Part shown: positions 33,098 through 40,340 of the stretch, piece by piece
Numbering within the stretch: position 1 is the stretch's first letter
Layout: each line of letters starts with the position of its first letter
Origin: Kribbella aluminosa
GTDB lineage: Bacteria > Actinomycetota > Actinomycetes > Propionibacteriales > Kribbellaceae
Assembly: GCF_017876295.1 (NCBI RefSeq)
Contig: NZ_JAGINT010000001.1
Coordinates: forward strand, 248,001 to 312,000
Direction of reading: 5' to 3'
Length of the DNA stretch: 64,000 nt
Program-made: the position numbers and the translations under genes
Notes under the pieces: generated by a model
What the model was told of the DNA's origin: nothing
Databases searched by the model: none
The model's input: the letters and a program-made list of their open reading frames with translations, nothing else

Positions 33098-34525
33098 ATG
33101 ACCGATGACGACCGGATCGACCAGACGCCGAAGTCCTACCGGCCGATCGACGCCAAGGGATTCCGGGAGTTCGTCTCTCGCGGCTGGGGGCCGGTCGACC
33201 GGTCGGTGGCGGTGCCGGAGGGGCTTGCCGAGGCTGCCGCGGCGCACCGGCGGAAGCTTGCCGCCGCGCTGCCGGGCCGCCGGATCGCGCTCGGCGCGGG
33301 CCGGGCGCCGGTCCGGTCGAACGACACCGACTACCAGTTCCGCGCGGACAGCGACTTCGTCTGGCTGACCGGCTGCCAGGCCGAGGGCGCCGTCCTCGTC
33401 ATCTCCGGCGACGGCGACGCGACGCTCTACCTGCGCGAGACCGCCGGCCCGGGCGAGGCGGACTTCTTCGCGAACGCGCGCGACGGTGAGCTGTGGATCG
33501 GCCCGGTGCCGGGCCTGAAGGACTGGTCGGACGCGCTGCAGATCGCCTGCCGCCCGATCGACGAACTGCCGGCCGCGGTCCGCGGCGCGGTGCCGTTCAT
33601 GCTGTCGGTGCCGGGTGTCGAGCCGATGCTGGACGCCCTGGTCCGGACCTCGCCGACCGACGGCAACGCGCTGCGGCAGAGCATCGCCGAGCTGCGCCGG
33701 ATCAAGGACGACTGGGAGCTCGACCAGCTCCGCGAGGCGGTCGCGGCCAGCGTGCTCGCGTTCGGCGACGTCGCGAGCGAGCTGCCGGAGGCGATCCGGG
33801 GCGGCGGCGAGCGCTGGCTGCAGGGCACCTTCGACCGGCGGGCGCGGACCGCGGGCAACGGTGTCGGCTACGCGTCGATCGTTGCTGCTGGCAACCATGC
33901 GCCGGTGCTGCACTGGGTCCGCAACGACGGCCCGGTGAACGAGGGCGACGTGATCCTGCTGGACGCCGGCGTCGAGACCCGCACGCTCTACACCGCCGAT
34001 GTGACCCGGACGTTCCCGGCCACCGGCGAGTACACCGCGGCGCAGCGGCAGGTGCACGACCTGGTCCACAAGGCCCAGCTCGCGTCGCTGGACGCCGTCA
34101 AGGTCGGGGCGCCGTACCGCGCCTTCCAGCACGAGGCGTTGCGCGTGCTGGCCGAGGGCCTGCGGGACTGGGGTCTGCTGGACGCGTCGATCGACGAGCT
34201 GCTCGGCCCGGACGGGCAGCAGCACCGCCGGTACATCGTCTGTGGCACCGGCCACTACATCGGCCTCGACGTACATGACTGCGACGCGTCCCGGCCGGAG
34301 GCGTACTTCGCCGGCACGATCGAGGCCGGGATGGCGCTTGCGGTCGAGCCGGGCCTGTACTTCCACCCGAACGACGAGACCGTGCCGCCGGAGCTGCGCG
34401 GGATCGGGATCCGGATCGAGGACAACGTGGTGGTGCACGAGGCCCGGCTCGAGATCCTCACCGAGGACCTGCCGATCACCACCGACGGGCTGGAGCAGTG
34501 GACCCGCTCGCACCTCGGGAGGTAA
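33098..34525 (+). CDS. Xaa-Pro aminopeptidase (aminopeptidase P family)
   Basis: A 475-residue dinuclear metallopeptidase that removes an N-terminal residue preceding proline. It has an N-terminal creatinase-like domain and a pita-bread catalytic domain with all five metal ligands: D289 (LLDAGVE), D301 (TADVTRTF), H386 (CGTGHYIGLDVHD), E417 (AVEPGLY) and E441 (RIEDNVV). No signal peptide is visible, so it acts in the cytosol on imported peptides. Beside hydroxyproline and pyroglutamate genes, it fits release of proline-rich peptide ends. Confidence 0.9.
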   Translation: MTDDDRIDQTPKSYRPIDAKGFREFVSRGWGPVDRSVAVPEGLAEAAAAHRRKLAAALPGRRIALGAGRAPVRSNDTDYQFRADSDFVWLTGCQAEGAVLVISGDGDATLYLRETAGPGEADFFANARDGELWIGPVPGLKDWSDALQIACRPIDELPAAVRGAVPFMLSVPGVEPMLDALVRTSPTDGNALRQSIAELRRIKDDWELDQLREAVAASVLAFGDVASELPEAIRGGGERWLQGTFDRRARTAGNGVGYASIVAAGNHAPVLHWVRNDGPVNEGDVILLDAGVETRTLYTADVTRTFPATGEYTAAQRQVHDLVHKAQLASLDAVKVGAPYRAFQHEALRVLAEGLRDWGLLDASIDELLGPDGQQHRRYIVCGTGHYIGLDVHDCDASRPEAYFAGTIEAGMALAVEPGLYFHPNDETVPPELRGIGIRIEDNVVVHEARLEILTEDLPITTDGLEQWTRSHLGR

Positions 34526-34557
34526 TCAAGATTACCGATCACGAACGGTAACGTTCG
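34521..34557. terminator. Two consecutive perfect inverted repeats after aminopeptidase P
   Basis: GGTAATC-AA-GATTACC (34521-34536) overlaps the TAA stop. CGAACG-GTAA-CGTTCG (34542-34557) follows 5 bp later. Such AT-containing palindromes are unusual here. They may be a terminator or, given their shape, operator sites for the short gene downstream. Confidence 0.5.
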
Positions 34558-34703
34558 CCGCCGCTCGACGATGTAGAGGGCGGGGAGGGCTGAACTCGGC
34601 CCGGCGCGTGGCAGTGGGGGGGCCGCGGTCCACGCGCCCGGCCGAGTCGGCCTCGACCGGGCCAGGGGGACCCGGCGGCCCCGACGTACGGGGAGTTACG
34701 ACC

Positions 34704-34931
34704 ATGAACCTACGAGTGCGCGTGGTGCACTGCGGAAGCCGGCGCTGGTACGCCGACATCGACGACGCCGACGATCCGCAACCGGACGATCCGTTCTGGT
34801 TCGTCGACAACTGCCGGACCCAGCCGCAGGCACTGGAGACCGCCTGCTCCGAGCTCAGGCTGATGTCGGGCCGGCTGGTGCGAGGCGATCGGCTCGACCG
34901 GGTGCTCGAAGTGACCGGCGTCCCGGTCTGA
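34704..34931 (+). CDS. Small hypothetical protein, 75 aa
   Basis: I do not recognise a family. The protein is acidic in its first half (VVHCGSRRWYADIDDADDPQPDDPFWFVDNC) and helical in its second (PQALETACSELRLMSGRLVRGDRLDRVLEV). It has two Trp and three Cys and no signal peptide. The ATG at 34704 follows GGGGAG, and codon bias supports expression. It stands alone between aminopeptidase P and a small membrane protein gene. Confidence 0.55.
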   Translation: MNLRVRVVHCGSRRWYADIDDADDPQPDDPFWFVDNCRTQPQALETACSELRLMSGRLVRGDRLDRVLEVTGVPV

Positions 34932-35060
34932 CCGGCCACCCGGCCGGTGGTACGGCGGCGCAGGCGCTGCCGCGCTCCAGCACGTCCCGCGCGATCAGGT
35001 AGTCGTCGATCGCGGTCTGCATGCACGGGCTCTTGGCCCACTGCGGGCTCGCACCCCGAA
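34930..35060 (-). pseudogene. C-terminal fragment of a TAP-like alpha/beta hydrolase
   Basis: On the minus strand this stretch encodes ASPQWAKSPCMQTAIDDYLIARDVLERGSACAAVPPAGWPV. The pattern S-x-CM-x-x-A-I-x-DYL-x-x-x-x-L-x-x-G-x-x-C is the usual C-terminal end of secreted tripeptidyl-aminopeptidase-like (TAP-like) hydrolases. The rest of that gene is gone; the region upstream on this strand is occupied by an unrelated gene on the other strand. It is recognised from family memory only, without alignment. Confidence 0.45.
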
Positions 35061-35093
35061 CATGGCTTGAGGGGGTTGTTAGGGTCGGCGGTG

Positions 35094-35447
35094 ATGAGTA
35101 CCAAACATGCACAGTGGTTCCGGGTGGTGGCGATCGCCGAGGCGATCTCGTGGACCGGGTTGCTGATCGGAATGCTGTTCAAGTACGTGCTGTCCGACAA
35201 CGAGCTCGGGGTGAGGATCTTCGGCCCGATCCACGGCGGCGTCTTCGTCGCGTACGTCGTCACCGTGCTCGCTGTTCGCGGCCCACTGCGCTGGTCCTGG
35301 CCGGTCACACTGGCGGCGCTGGCGGCCAGTGTTCCGCCGCTGTTCACCTGGTTCTTCGAGATCTGGGCGGTCCGCACGGGCCGGATTGACGGCGCCGGGC
35401 AGACCGCCGTACCGTCCACAGCGTCAGCAAATTCAACAGCTGCATGA
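35094..35447 (+). CDS. DUF3817 integral membrane protein
   Basis: A 117-residue protein with three predicted membrane helices (FRVVAIAEAISWTGLLIGMLFKYVL, about 9-33; GGVFVAYVVTVLAVRG, about 48-63; WPVTLAALAASVPPLFTWFFEIW, about 69-91), the layout of DUF3817, a family of unknown function found widely in actinomycetes. The start is ATG at 35094, with a GTG three bases earlier. Its TGA stop (35445-35447) falls inside the P1 stem of the glycine riboswitch. Confidence 0.8.
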   Translation: MSTKHAQWFRVVAIAEAISWTGLLIGMLFKYVLSDNELGVRIFGPIHGGVFVAYVVTVLAVRGPLRWSWPVTLAALAASVPPLFTWFFEIWAVRTGRIDGAGQTAVPSTASANSTAA

Positions 35448-35574
35448 ACCCGTGCGGGAGAGACCCGGCCAGAGCTGATTTCTGGTACCGGGCGCCGTAG
35501 GAGCAACTCTCCCCAAGAATCTCTCAGGCACCTTCACCGCGCGGGCGAGGCACCTCTGGAGAACGTCGGGTTCA
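35445..35574 (+). promoter_or_regulatory. Glycine riboswitch (single aptamer) controlling serine deaminase
   Basis: The conserved blocks occur in order: CGGGAGAGACC, then GCGCCGTAGGAGCAACTC, then AATCTCTCAGGCA, then GGGCGAGGCACCTCTGGAG. TGAACCCG at the start pairs with CGGGTTCA at 35567-35574 to close P1. It ends 55 nt before the sdaA start codon. It matches the gcvT-type glycine aptamer, and only one aptamer is present. Glycine binding probably switches on L-serine/glycine breakdown. Confidence 0.92.
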
Positions 35575-35629
35575 ACAGAGCGGGGAGGACACCAAACGGT
35601 CAACGGCGACCGGAAGGAACCTCCGCACG

Positions 35630-37003
35630 ATGGCGATCAGTGTCTTCGATCTGTTCAGTATCGGGATCGGCCCGTCGAGCTCCCACACCGTGGGACCGAT
35701 GCGCGCCGCCCGCACCTTCGCGCTCGGCCTCGCCGACGACGGCCTGCTGGCCGCGACGACGACTGTCGAGGCCCAGCTGTTCGGATCGCTCGGGGCCACC
35801 GGCCACGGGCACGGCAGCAACAAGGCGGTCGTCCTCGGGCTCGAGGGCGAGGACCCCGAGTCGATCGTGACGCACTCCGTCGACGCCCGGGTCGAGACGA
35901 TCCGCGAGCGTGGCCGGCTGCTGCTCGCGGGCGTCCGGGAGATCGCGTTCGACGAGCGCCACGACCTCGTGATGCACCGTCGCAAGACGCTCCCGTACCA
36001 CCCGAACGGGATGATCTTCGTCGCCCGTGACGACCAGGGCGCAGTACTGCGGGAACGCACGTACTACTCGGTCGGCGGCGGCTTCGTGGTCGACGAGAAC
36101 GCCGCCGCGGGCGACCGGATCGTCCTCGACACCACCCCGCTGAAGTACCCGTTCAGCACCGGCGCCGAGCTGCTCGACCGGTGCCGGGAGTCGCAGTTGC
36201 CGGTCAGCGAGGTGATGCTCGCGAACGAGCTGGCCTGGCGGACCGAGGACGAGATCCGCGACGGCCTGCTGCGGATCTGGCAGGTGATGCAGGACTGCGT
36301 CCGCGAGGGCTGCGAGACCGAGGGCATCCTGCCCGGCGGCCTGAAGGTGCCGCGCCGCGCGCACTCCCTGCACCGGAAGCTCAGCCAGGACCCGTGGTCG
36401 GTCGACCCGCTCAAGGTGATGGACTGGGTGAACCTGTTCGCGCTCGCGGTCAACGAGCAGAACGCGTCCGGCGGCCGGATCGTCACCGCGCCGACGAACG
36501 GTGCCGCGGGCATCATTCCCGCCGTACTGCACTACTACCGGCGGTTCGTGCCGGGGGCAACCGAGGACGGCGCGGTCCGGTTCCTGCTGACGGCTGGTGC
36601 GATCGGCGTGCTCTACAAGGAGAACGCGTCGATCTCCGGCGCCGAGGTCGGCTGCCAGGGCGAGGTCGGGTCCGCCTGCTCGATGGCCGCGGCCGGTCTC
36701 TGCGAGGTTCTCGGCGGTACGCCGCAACAGGTCGAGAACGCCGCCGAGATTGGGATGGAGCACAACCTCGGCCTGACCTGCGACCCGGTCGGCGGGCTGG
36801 TGCAGATCCCGTGCATCGAGCGGAACGCGATGGCGTCGGTGAAGGCGATCAACGCGGCCCGGATGGCGATGCACGGCGACGGCGTCCACGTGGTCACGCT
36901 CGACAAGGTGATCAAGACGATGCGCGAGACCGGCCGGGACATGAAGGTCAAGTACAAGGAGACCTCCCGCGGCGGCCTCGCCGTCAACGTCATCGAGTGC
37001 TGA
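35630..37003 (+). CDS. sdaA: L-serine ammonia-lyase, iron-sulfur dependent
   Basis: A 457-residue one-chain serine deaminase that converts L-serine to pyruvate and ammonia. The N-terminal beta domain starts [24 protein letters not shown]. The catalytic alpha domain binds a 4Fe-4S cluster through C342 ([10 protein letters not shown]), C384 (LTCDPVGG) and C395 (QIPCIERN). The last residue is Cys (VNVIEC), as in homologues whose C-terminal cysteine occupies the active site. The gene is directly behind a glycine riboswitch, so glycine (via serine hydroxymethyltransferase) is the signal. Confidence 0.95.
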   Translation: MAISVFDLFSIGIGPSSSHTVGPMRAARTFALGLADDGLLAATTTVEAQLFGSLGATGHGHGSNKAVVLGLEGEDPESIVTHSVDARVETIRERGRLLLAGVREIAFDERHDLVMHRRKTLPYHPNGMIFVARDDQGAVLRERTYYSVGGGFVVDENAAAGDRIVLDTTPLKYPFSTGAELLDRCRESQLPVSEVMLANELAWRTEDEIRDGLLRIWQVMQDCVREGCETEGILPGGLKVPRRAHSLHRKLSQDPWSVDPLKVMDWVNLFALAVNEQNASGGRIVTAPTNGAAGIIPAVLHYYRRFVPGATEDGAVRFLLTAGAIGVLYKENASISGAEVGCQGEVGSACSMAAAGLCEVLGGTPQQVENAAEIGMEHNLGLTCDPVGGLVQIPCIERNAMASVKAINAARMAMHGDGVHVVTLDKVIKTMRETGRDMKVKYKETSRGGLAVNVIEC

Positions 37004-37086
37004 TGCCGTGCACGTAGCACCCACACGACTGCCTAGGGATTGGCAGTACCAGGCTGCGCCGCACCGCGCGCGGAATACTGGAGTGC

Positions 37087-37917
37087 ATGGGTGAGCTCGG
37101 GAGGACGTTGCATGCCTGGCGGGACCGGGTGACGCCGGCGGACGTCGGGTTGCCGACCGGCGGGAACCGGCGTGCGCCCGGTCTCCGGCGTGAGGAGCTG
37201 GCGCTGCTCGCCGGGCTGTCGGTCGACTACGTCGTACGACTGGAGCAGGGTCGCTCGGACTCCCCGTCCGTCCAGGTGCTGACCGCGCTGGCCCGGGCGC
37301 TCCGGCTGTCCGATGCCGAGCGCAACCACCTGTTCGTACTGGCCGGCGAGGTGGAGCCGTCGCCCGGGCGGATCTCGACGTACATCCCGCCAGGGGTGCA
37401 GCGGATCGTGGACCAGCTGGACGGCGCACCGCTGTGCGTGTGCGACGCGGGCTGGACGATGATCACCTGGAACCCGTTGTTCGCCGCGCTCGCCGGTGAC
37501 CCGTCGCCGTGGCACGGGCGGCAGCGGAACATCATCTACCGGCATTTCCGGTCGCCGGGGGACCGGTTCGAGCAGACGCCCGAGCAGCAGCGGGACTTCC
37601 GGATCGCGATGGTCACGGACCTGCGCACGGCACTGGCCCGGTATCCGCACGACGCGGACCTGCGGGCGCTGATCGAGGAGCTGCGGGCCGCGCCGGACTT
37701 CGCGGTGCTGTGGGATCAGCCGGTCGTCGGGTTCCACCGGTCCGAGCGGAAGGCCGTCCGGCATCCGGAGGTGGGCACGTTCGCCATCGACTGCGATGTG
37801 CTCGCCGTCCCGGGCAGCGATCTGCGGATCGTCGTCTACACCGCGGCGCCGAACAGCGAGGCCGCCGAGAAGCTCCGGTTGTTGTCGGTGATCGGCCTGC
37901 AGGAGCTGGCCCGCTGA
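37087..37917 (+). CDS. XRE family regulator with MmyB-like ligand domain
   Basis: A 276-residue protein with an N-terminal helix-turn-helix (RRAPGLRREELALLAGLSVDYVVRLEQGRSDSPSVQVLTALARALRLSD, about 22-76) and a PAS-like MmyB C-terminal domain (WTMITWNPLFAALAGDPSPWHGRQRNIIYRHF). MmyB-like regulators are abundant in actinomycetes and often sit beside an oxidoreductase or transporter. Here neither neighbour is an obvious target, so its regulon is unknown. Confidence 0.85.
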   Translation: MGELGRTLHAWRDRVTPADVGLPTGGNRRAPGLRREELALLAGLSVDYVVRLEQGRSDSPSVQVLTALARALRLSDAERNHLFVLAGEVEPSPGRISTYIPPGVQRIVDQLDGAPLCVCDAGWTMITWNPLFAALAGDPSPWHGRQRNIIYRHFRSPGDRFEQTPEQQRDFRIAMVTDLRTALARYPHDADLRALIEELRAAPDFAVLWDQPVVGFHRSERKAVRHPEVGTFAIDCDVLAVPGSDLRIVVYTAAPNSEAAEKLRLLSVIGLQELAR

Positions 37918-38037
37918 CGCACCGCATTGCTACGGTCGCGTAACCGGTACCGGAATTCCCGGAAGGTTTCTCTTTGGCGTGGAATTTCTTCAAAGGGCTG
38001 TTTCAAACGACTCGTCAGCCGATACTCTGCGGGACTT

Positions 38038-38685
38038 GTGAACGCGATGTCTGCCACGGCGACCCGCCGCCCGCTCTGGCAGCACCCGCGGCGTCGTCAG
38101 GTCGCCGCCGGCATCGGCGTCCTGCTGCTCGCGTACGTCGTGCTGTTCTTCGTCGCGCTGCTCGGCGGCCCGCGGATCGGTGCGCCGTTCCTGCCGCTCC
38201 CCGGCGGCGGCCCGGACCCGGCCACGCCGGTCGCCGGCCTGCAGCCCGGTCAGCCGACCGAGAGCGTCACGGTCCCGCACCAGCCCACGTCGACCCCGAC
38301 GATCACCCCGGCGCCCACCTCCACCGCCGTACCGACGCCGTTGCTCACCGCAACCAACCCGCCCGGGGTCGTGCCTTCGGCCGGCAGCACGCTTACGCCG
38401 TATCCGACCCGCCCGGGGGAGACCCCGACCCCGCAGATCGTCGACTCCACCGCCCCCACACATCCGCCGGTCACCGAGCGCCCACCGACGGCCCCGACCA
38501 CAGCCTCCCCGACCACGCGGCCGACCGTCCCCCCGACCACGGACCCGACCACGGACCCGACCACGGACCCGACGACGACCCCGACGGCCACTCCCACCAC
38601 CCCGCCGACCACCCCGAACGATCCCAACCCACCCGACACCCTCGGCGGCTTCCTCGGCCGCCTGCTGCACAAGCTCGGGCTGTGA
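38038..38685 (+). CDS. Membrane-anchored Thr/Pro-rich low-complexity protein
   Basis: A 215-residue protein with a short basic N-terminus, one transmembrane segment (about residues 22-44) and a long Thr/Pro/Ser-rich extracytoplasmic tail including perfect TDPT repeats. It ends in DTLGGFLGRLLHKLGL, a short amphipathic helix. The length and composition suggest a wall-spanning stalk or glycosylated spacer; no enzymatic domain is present. GTG at 38038 and ATG at 38047 are both possible starts. Confidence 0.6.
   Translation: MNAMSATATRRPLWQHPRRRQVAAGIGVLLLAYVVLFFVALLGGPRIGAPFLPLPGGGPDPATPVAGLQPGQPTESVTVPHQPTSTPTITPAPTSTAVPTPLLTATNPPGVVPSAGSTLTPYPTRPGETPTPQIVDSTAPTHPPVTERPPTAPTTASPTTRPTVPPTTDPTTDPTTDPTTTPTATPTTPPTTPNDPNPPDTLGGFLGRLLHKLGL
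38535..38570 (+). repeat. Three perfect 12-bp tandem repeats encoding TDP-T
   Basis: GACCACGGACCC occurs three times without change inside the Thr/Pro-rich protein. The identical DNA units suggest recent expansion and possible length variation between strains. Confidence 0.85.
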
Positions 38686-38712
38686 AGTGTGTACGTGGGT
38701 TAGTGTTGGTAC

Positions 38713-38949
38713 ATGTCGATGAAGCGCACGAACGTGTACGCCGATCCCGAGGATCTGGCGCTGATCAAGGACGCTTCGCGGCGGCGTGGGATTCCGGAGG
38801 CCGAGATTATTCGCGAGGGTATCCACCTGGCCGCGATGGCGAACCGGGTGTGGGACGAGCCGCTCGACTGGCCGACCTTCGACGGCACGGGTGAACCGGT
38901 GACCAAGGACGAGATCCACGACGTGGTCGCGCGGCGTACCGACCGGTGA
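38713..38949 (+). CDS. Ribbon-helix-helix antitoxin (VapB-like)
   Basis: A 78-residue protein with an N-terminal CopG/RHH DNA-binding domain (KRTNVYADPEDLALIKDASRRRGIPEAEIIREGIHLAAMA, about 4-44) and a C-terminal tail likely to contact the partner PIN protein. Its TGA overlaps the GTG of the PIN gene, the usual antitoxin-first arrangement. It would repress its own operon. Confidence 0.8.
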   Translation: MSMKRTNVYADPEDLALIKDASRRRGIPEAEIIREGIHLAAMANRVWDEPLDWPTFDGTGEPVTKDEIHDVVARRTDR

Positions 38950-39380
38950 TCCTGGTCGCCGGCACCTCCGGCATCATCGCGGCTTTCGACGGCAACGCTC
39001 CGGAGGGACCGTCCTGCAGGAGGCTCCTGCAGGAGGCCGGAACGGTCGTCCTGTCGCCGCTCGTCCTCGCGGAGGTCGATCATCTCGCCCGTGCGCGGCT
39101 CAGTGCGGTCGCGCGCTCGCGGATCCTCGAGTTGCTGACCGCCGAGGTGCAGCGGATGCGTTTTCAGGTGCCGGACATCGGCCCTGAGACGCTGGCGACG
39201 GCACTCGGCGTGATCGGCCGCTACGCCGATCTGGACCTCGATCTTGCCGACGCGGTCACTGTCACGCTGGCCGCCGACTACCGCACCGACGCCGTCCTGA
39301 CGCTCGATCGGCGCGACTTCCGCGCCGTCCGTCCGCTGACTTCGCACAAAGCCTTCCGGTTGTTCCCGGACGACCTCTAG
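38946..39380 (+). CDS. PIN-domain VapC-like protein lacking the first catalytic aspartate
   Basis: A 144-residue PIN-fold protein. PIN ribonucleases use four acidic residues. The Glu of LAEVDH (about 43), the Asp of DLADAV (about 98) and the Asp of TLDRRDF (about 118) are present. The N-terminal strand, which normally reads ILVDTS, reads ILVAGTS here, so the first Asp is replaced by Ala-Gly through what looks like a 3-base insertion. The protein may be inactive as an RNase. Its last 4 bp overlap the convergent lipoprotein gene. Confidence 0.8.
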   Translation: MILVAGTSGIIAAFDGNAPEGPSCRRLLQEAGTVVLSPLVLAEVDHLARARLSAVARSRILELLTAEVQRMRFQVPDIGPETLATALGVIGRYADLDLDLADAVTVTLAADYRTDAVLTLDRRDFRAVRPLTSHKAFRLFPDDL

Positions 39381-40297
39381 TACGCCTCGACCTCGGTGGT
39401 GGTGGCGTTGCCGGTGGGGCTGGGTCGGAGGTTGATCTGCCAGCCCTGGTCGGGGGTGAAGGTCTGCGCGAACTTCTTGAACGAGCAGTCGGAGCGGAAC
39501 TTGCGGTGCTGCGGGTCCCAGTCGGCGCCGCTCTTGAAGTACAGGTGGTAGGTGCCGCCGATCCGGTTCAGCGTGATGCTCTTGGTGGCCTGGACGTAGA
39601 CCATGAGCTGCGGACTGCCGGGTGGCCGGCCGTCGTTGACGATCGAGATCGCGACGTCCTTCGACATGCCGTTGGTGATCTTCAGCCGCCCGGACCCGTC
39701 GGGGCCGCGCCGGACCAGGACCTCGCCGCTCGTCGGCCGCTGATCCTTCGGCGCCAGGCCCGGGTCGGGCAGCGTCGTGCCGAACTTCAGCTTCAACCGC
39801 TGCAGCTGGCCGAGCGCCGTACCCAGGTCGGCGCGCAACTGCCGCTGCACCTTCTGTGAGGTGTGCGCGACCCCGCCGCACCGGGCGTCCTCCTCGGTCT
39901 GGTCCAGCGAGCCGGTCAGCCGGGTCGCCGCGACGCCGATCCGCTCCTGCAGGAGCTGGTGTACGGCGCTCAACCGGGACGTCACGGTCAGCGCCGCCAG
40001 CCGGATCGCGATCGTGTTCAGCGATTGCGCCAGCGTGGTGATCGCCTCGCCCAGCCCCTCGGTGGTCCGGACCCGGGTCAGCGCCTGCGCCGACCCGCCC
40101 AGCACCTGATCGATCCGGGTCAGCTCCGCCTGGTACGCCGACGTACTCAGCGGTCCGGCCGGCGGTACGGTCGACACCGGCGCCGGCGCGGCACTGCTCG
40201 AGGTCGACACGACCGGATCCGGCCGCCCCGGATCCCCGCCACAGCCCGTCAGCAGGCCCATCCAGACACAGACAAACAGCGCGCCCCAGCGCCTCAT
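39377..40297 (-). CDS. Hypothetical lipoprotein
   Basis: A 306-residue protein with a lipoprotein signal peptide and lipobox LLTGC at about residues 15-19. A Ser/Pro/Thr-rich linker (to about 50) precedes a helical, possibly coiled-coil domain (about 52-190). The C-terminal half is beta-rich (GRLKITNGMSKDVAISIVNDGRPPGSPQLMVYVQATKSITLNRIGGTYHLYFKSG), resembling an extracellular small-ligand or cell-surface domain. The function is unknown. The GTG six bases upstream of the chosen ATG is an alternative start. Confidence 0.7.
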   Translation of the reverse strand: MRRWGALFVCVWMGLLTGCGGDPGRPDPVVSTSSSAAPAPVSTVPPAGPLSTSAYQAELTRIDQVLGGSAQALTRVRTTEGLGEAITTLAQSLNTIAIRLAALTVTSRLSAVHQLLQERIGVAATRLTGSLDQTEEDARCGGVAHTSQKVQRQLRADLGTALGQLQRLKLKFGTTLPDPGLAPKDQRPTSGEVLVRRGPDGSGRLKITNGMSKDVAISIVNDGRPPGSPQLMVYVQATKSITLNRIGGTYHLYFKSGADWDPQHRKFRSDCSFKKFAQTFTPDQGWQINLRPSPTGNATTTEVEAY

Positions 40298-40340
40298 CCC
40301 CACCCCCAGGTCCCCACCCGTGAAGCACCAGCCTATGTCA

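Noticed and set aside
38535..38570. Tandem repeats considered as a CRISPR or VNTR outside genes
   Set aside because: They are contiguous 12-bp in-frame codon repeats with no spacers.
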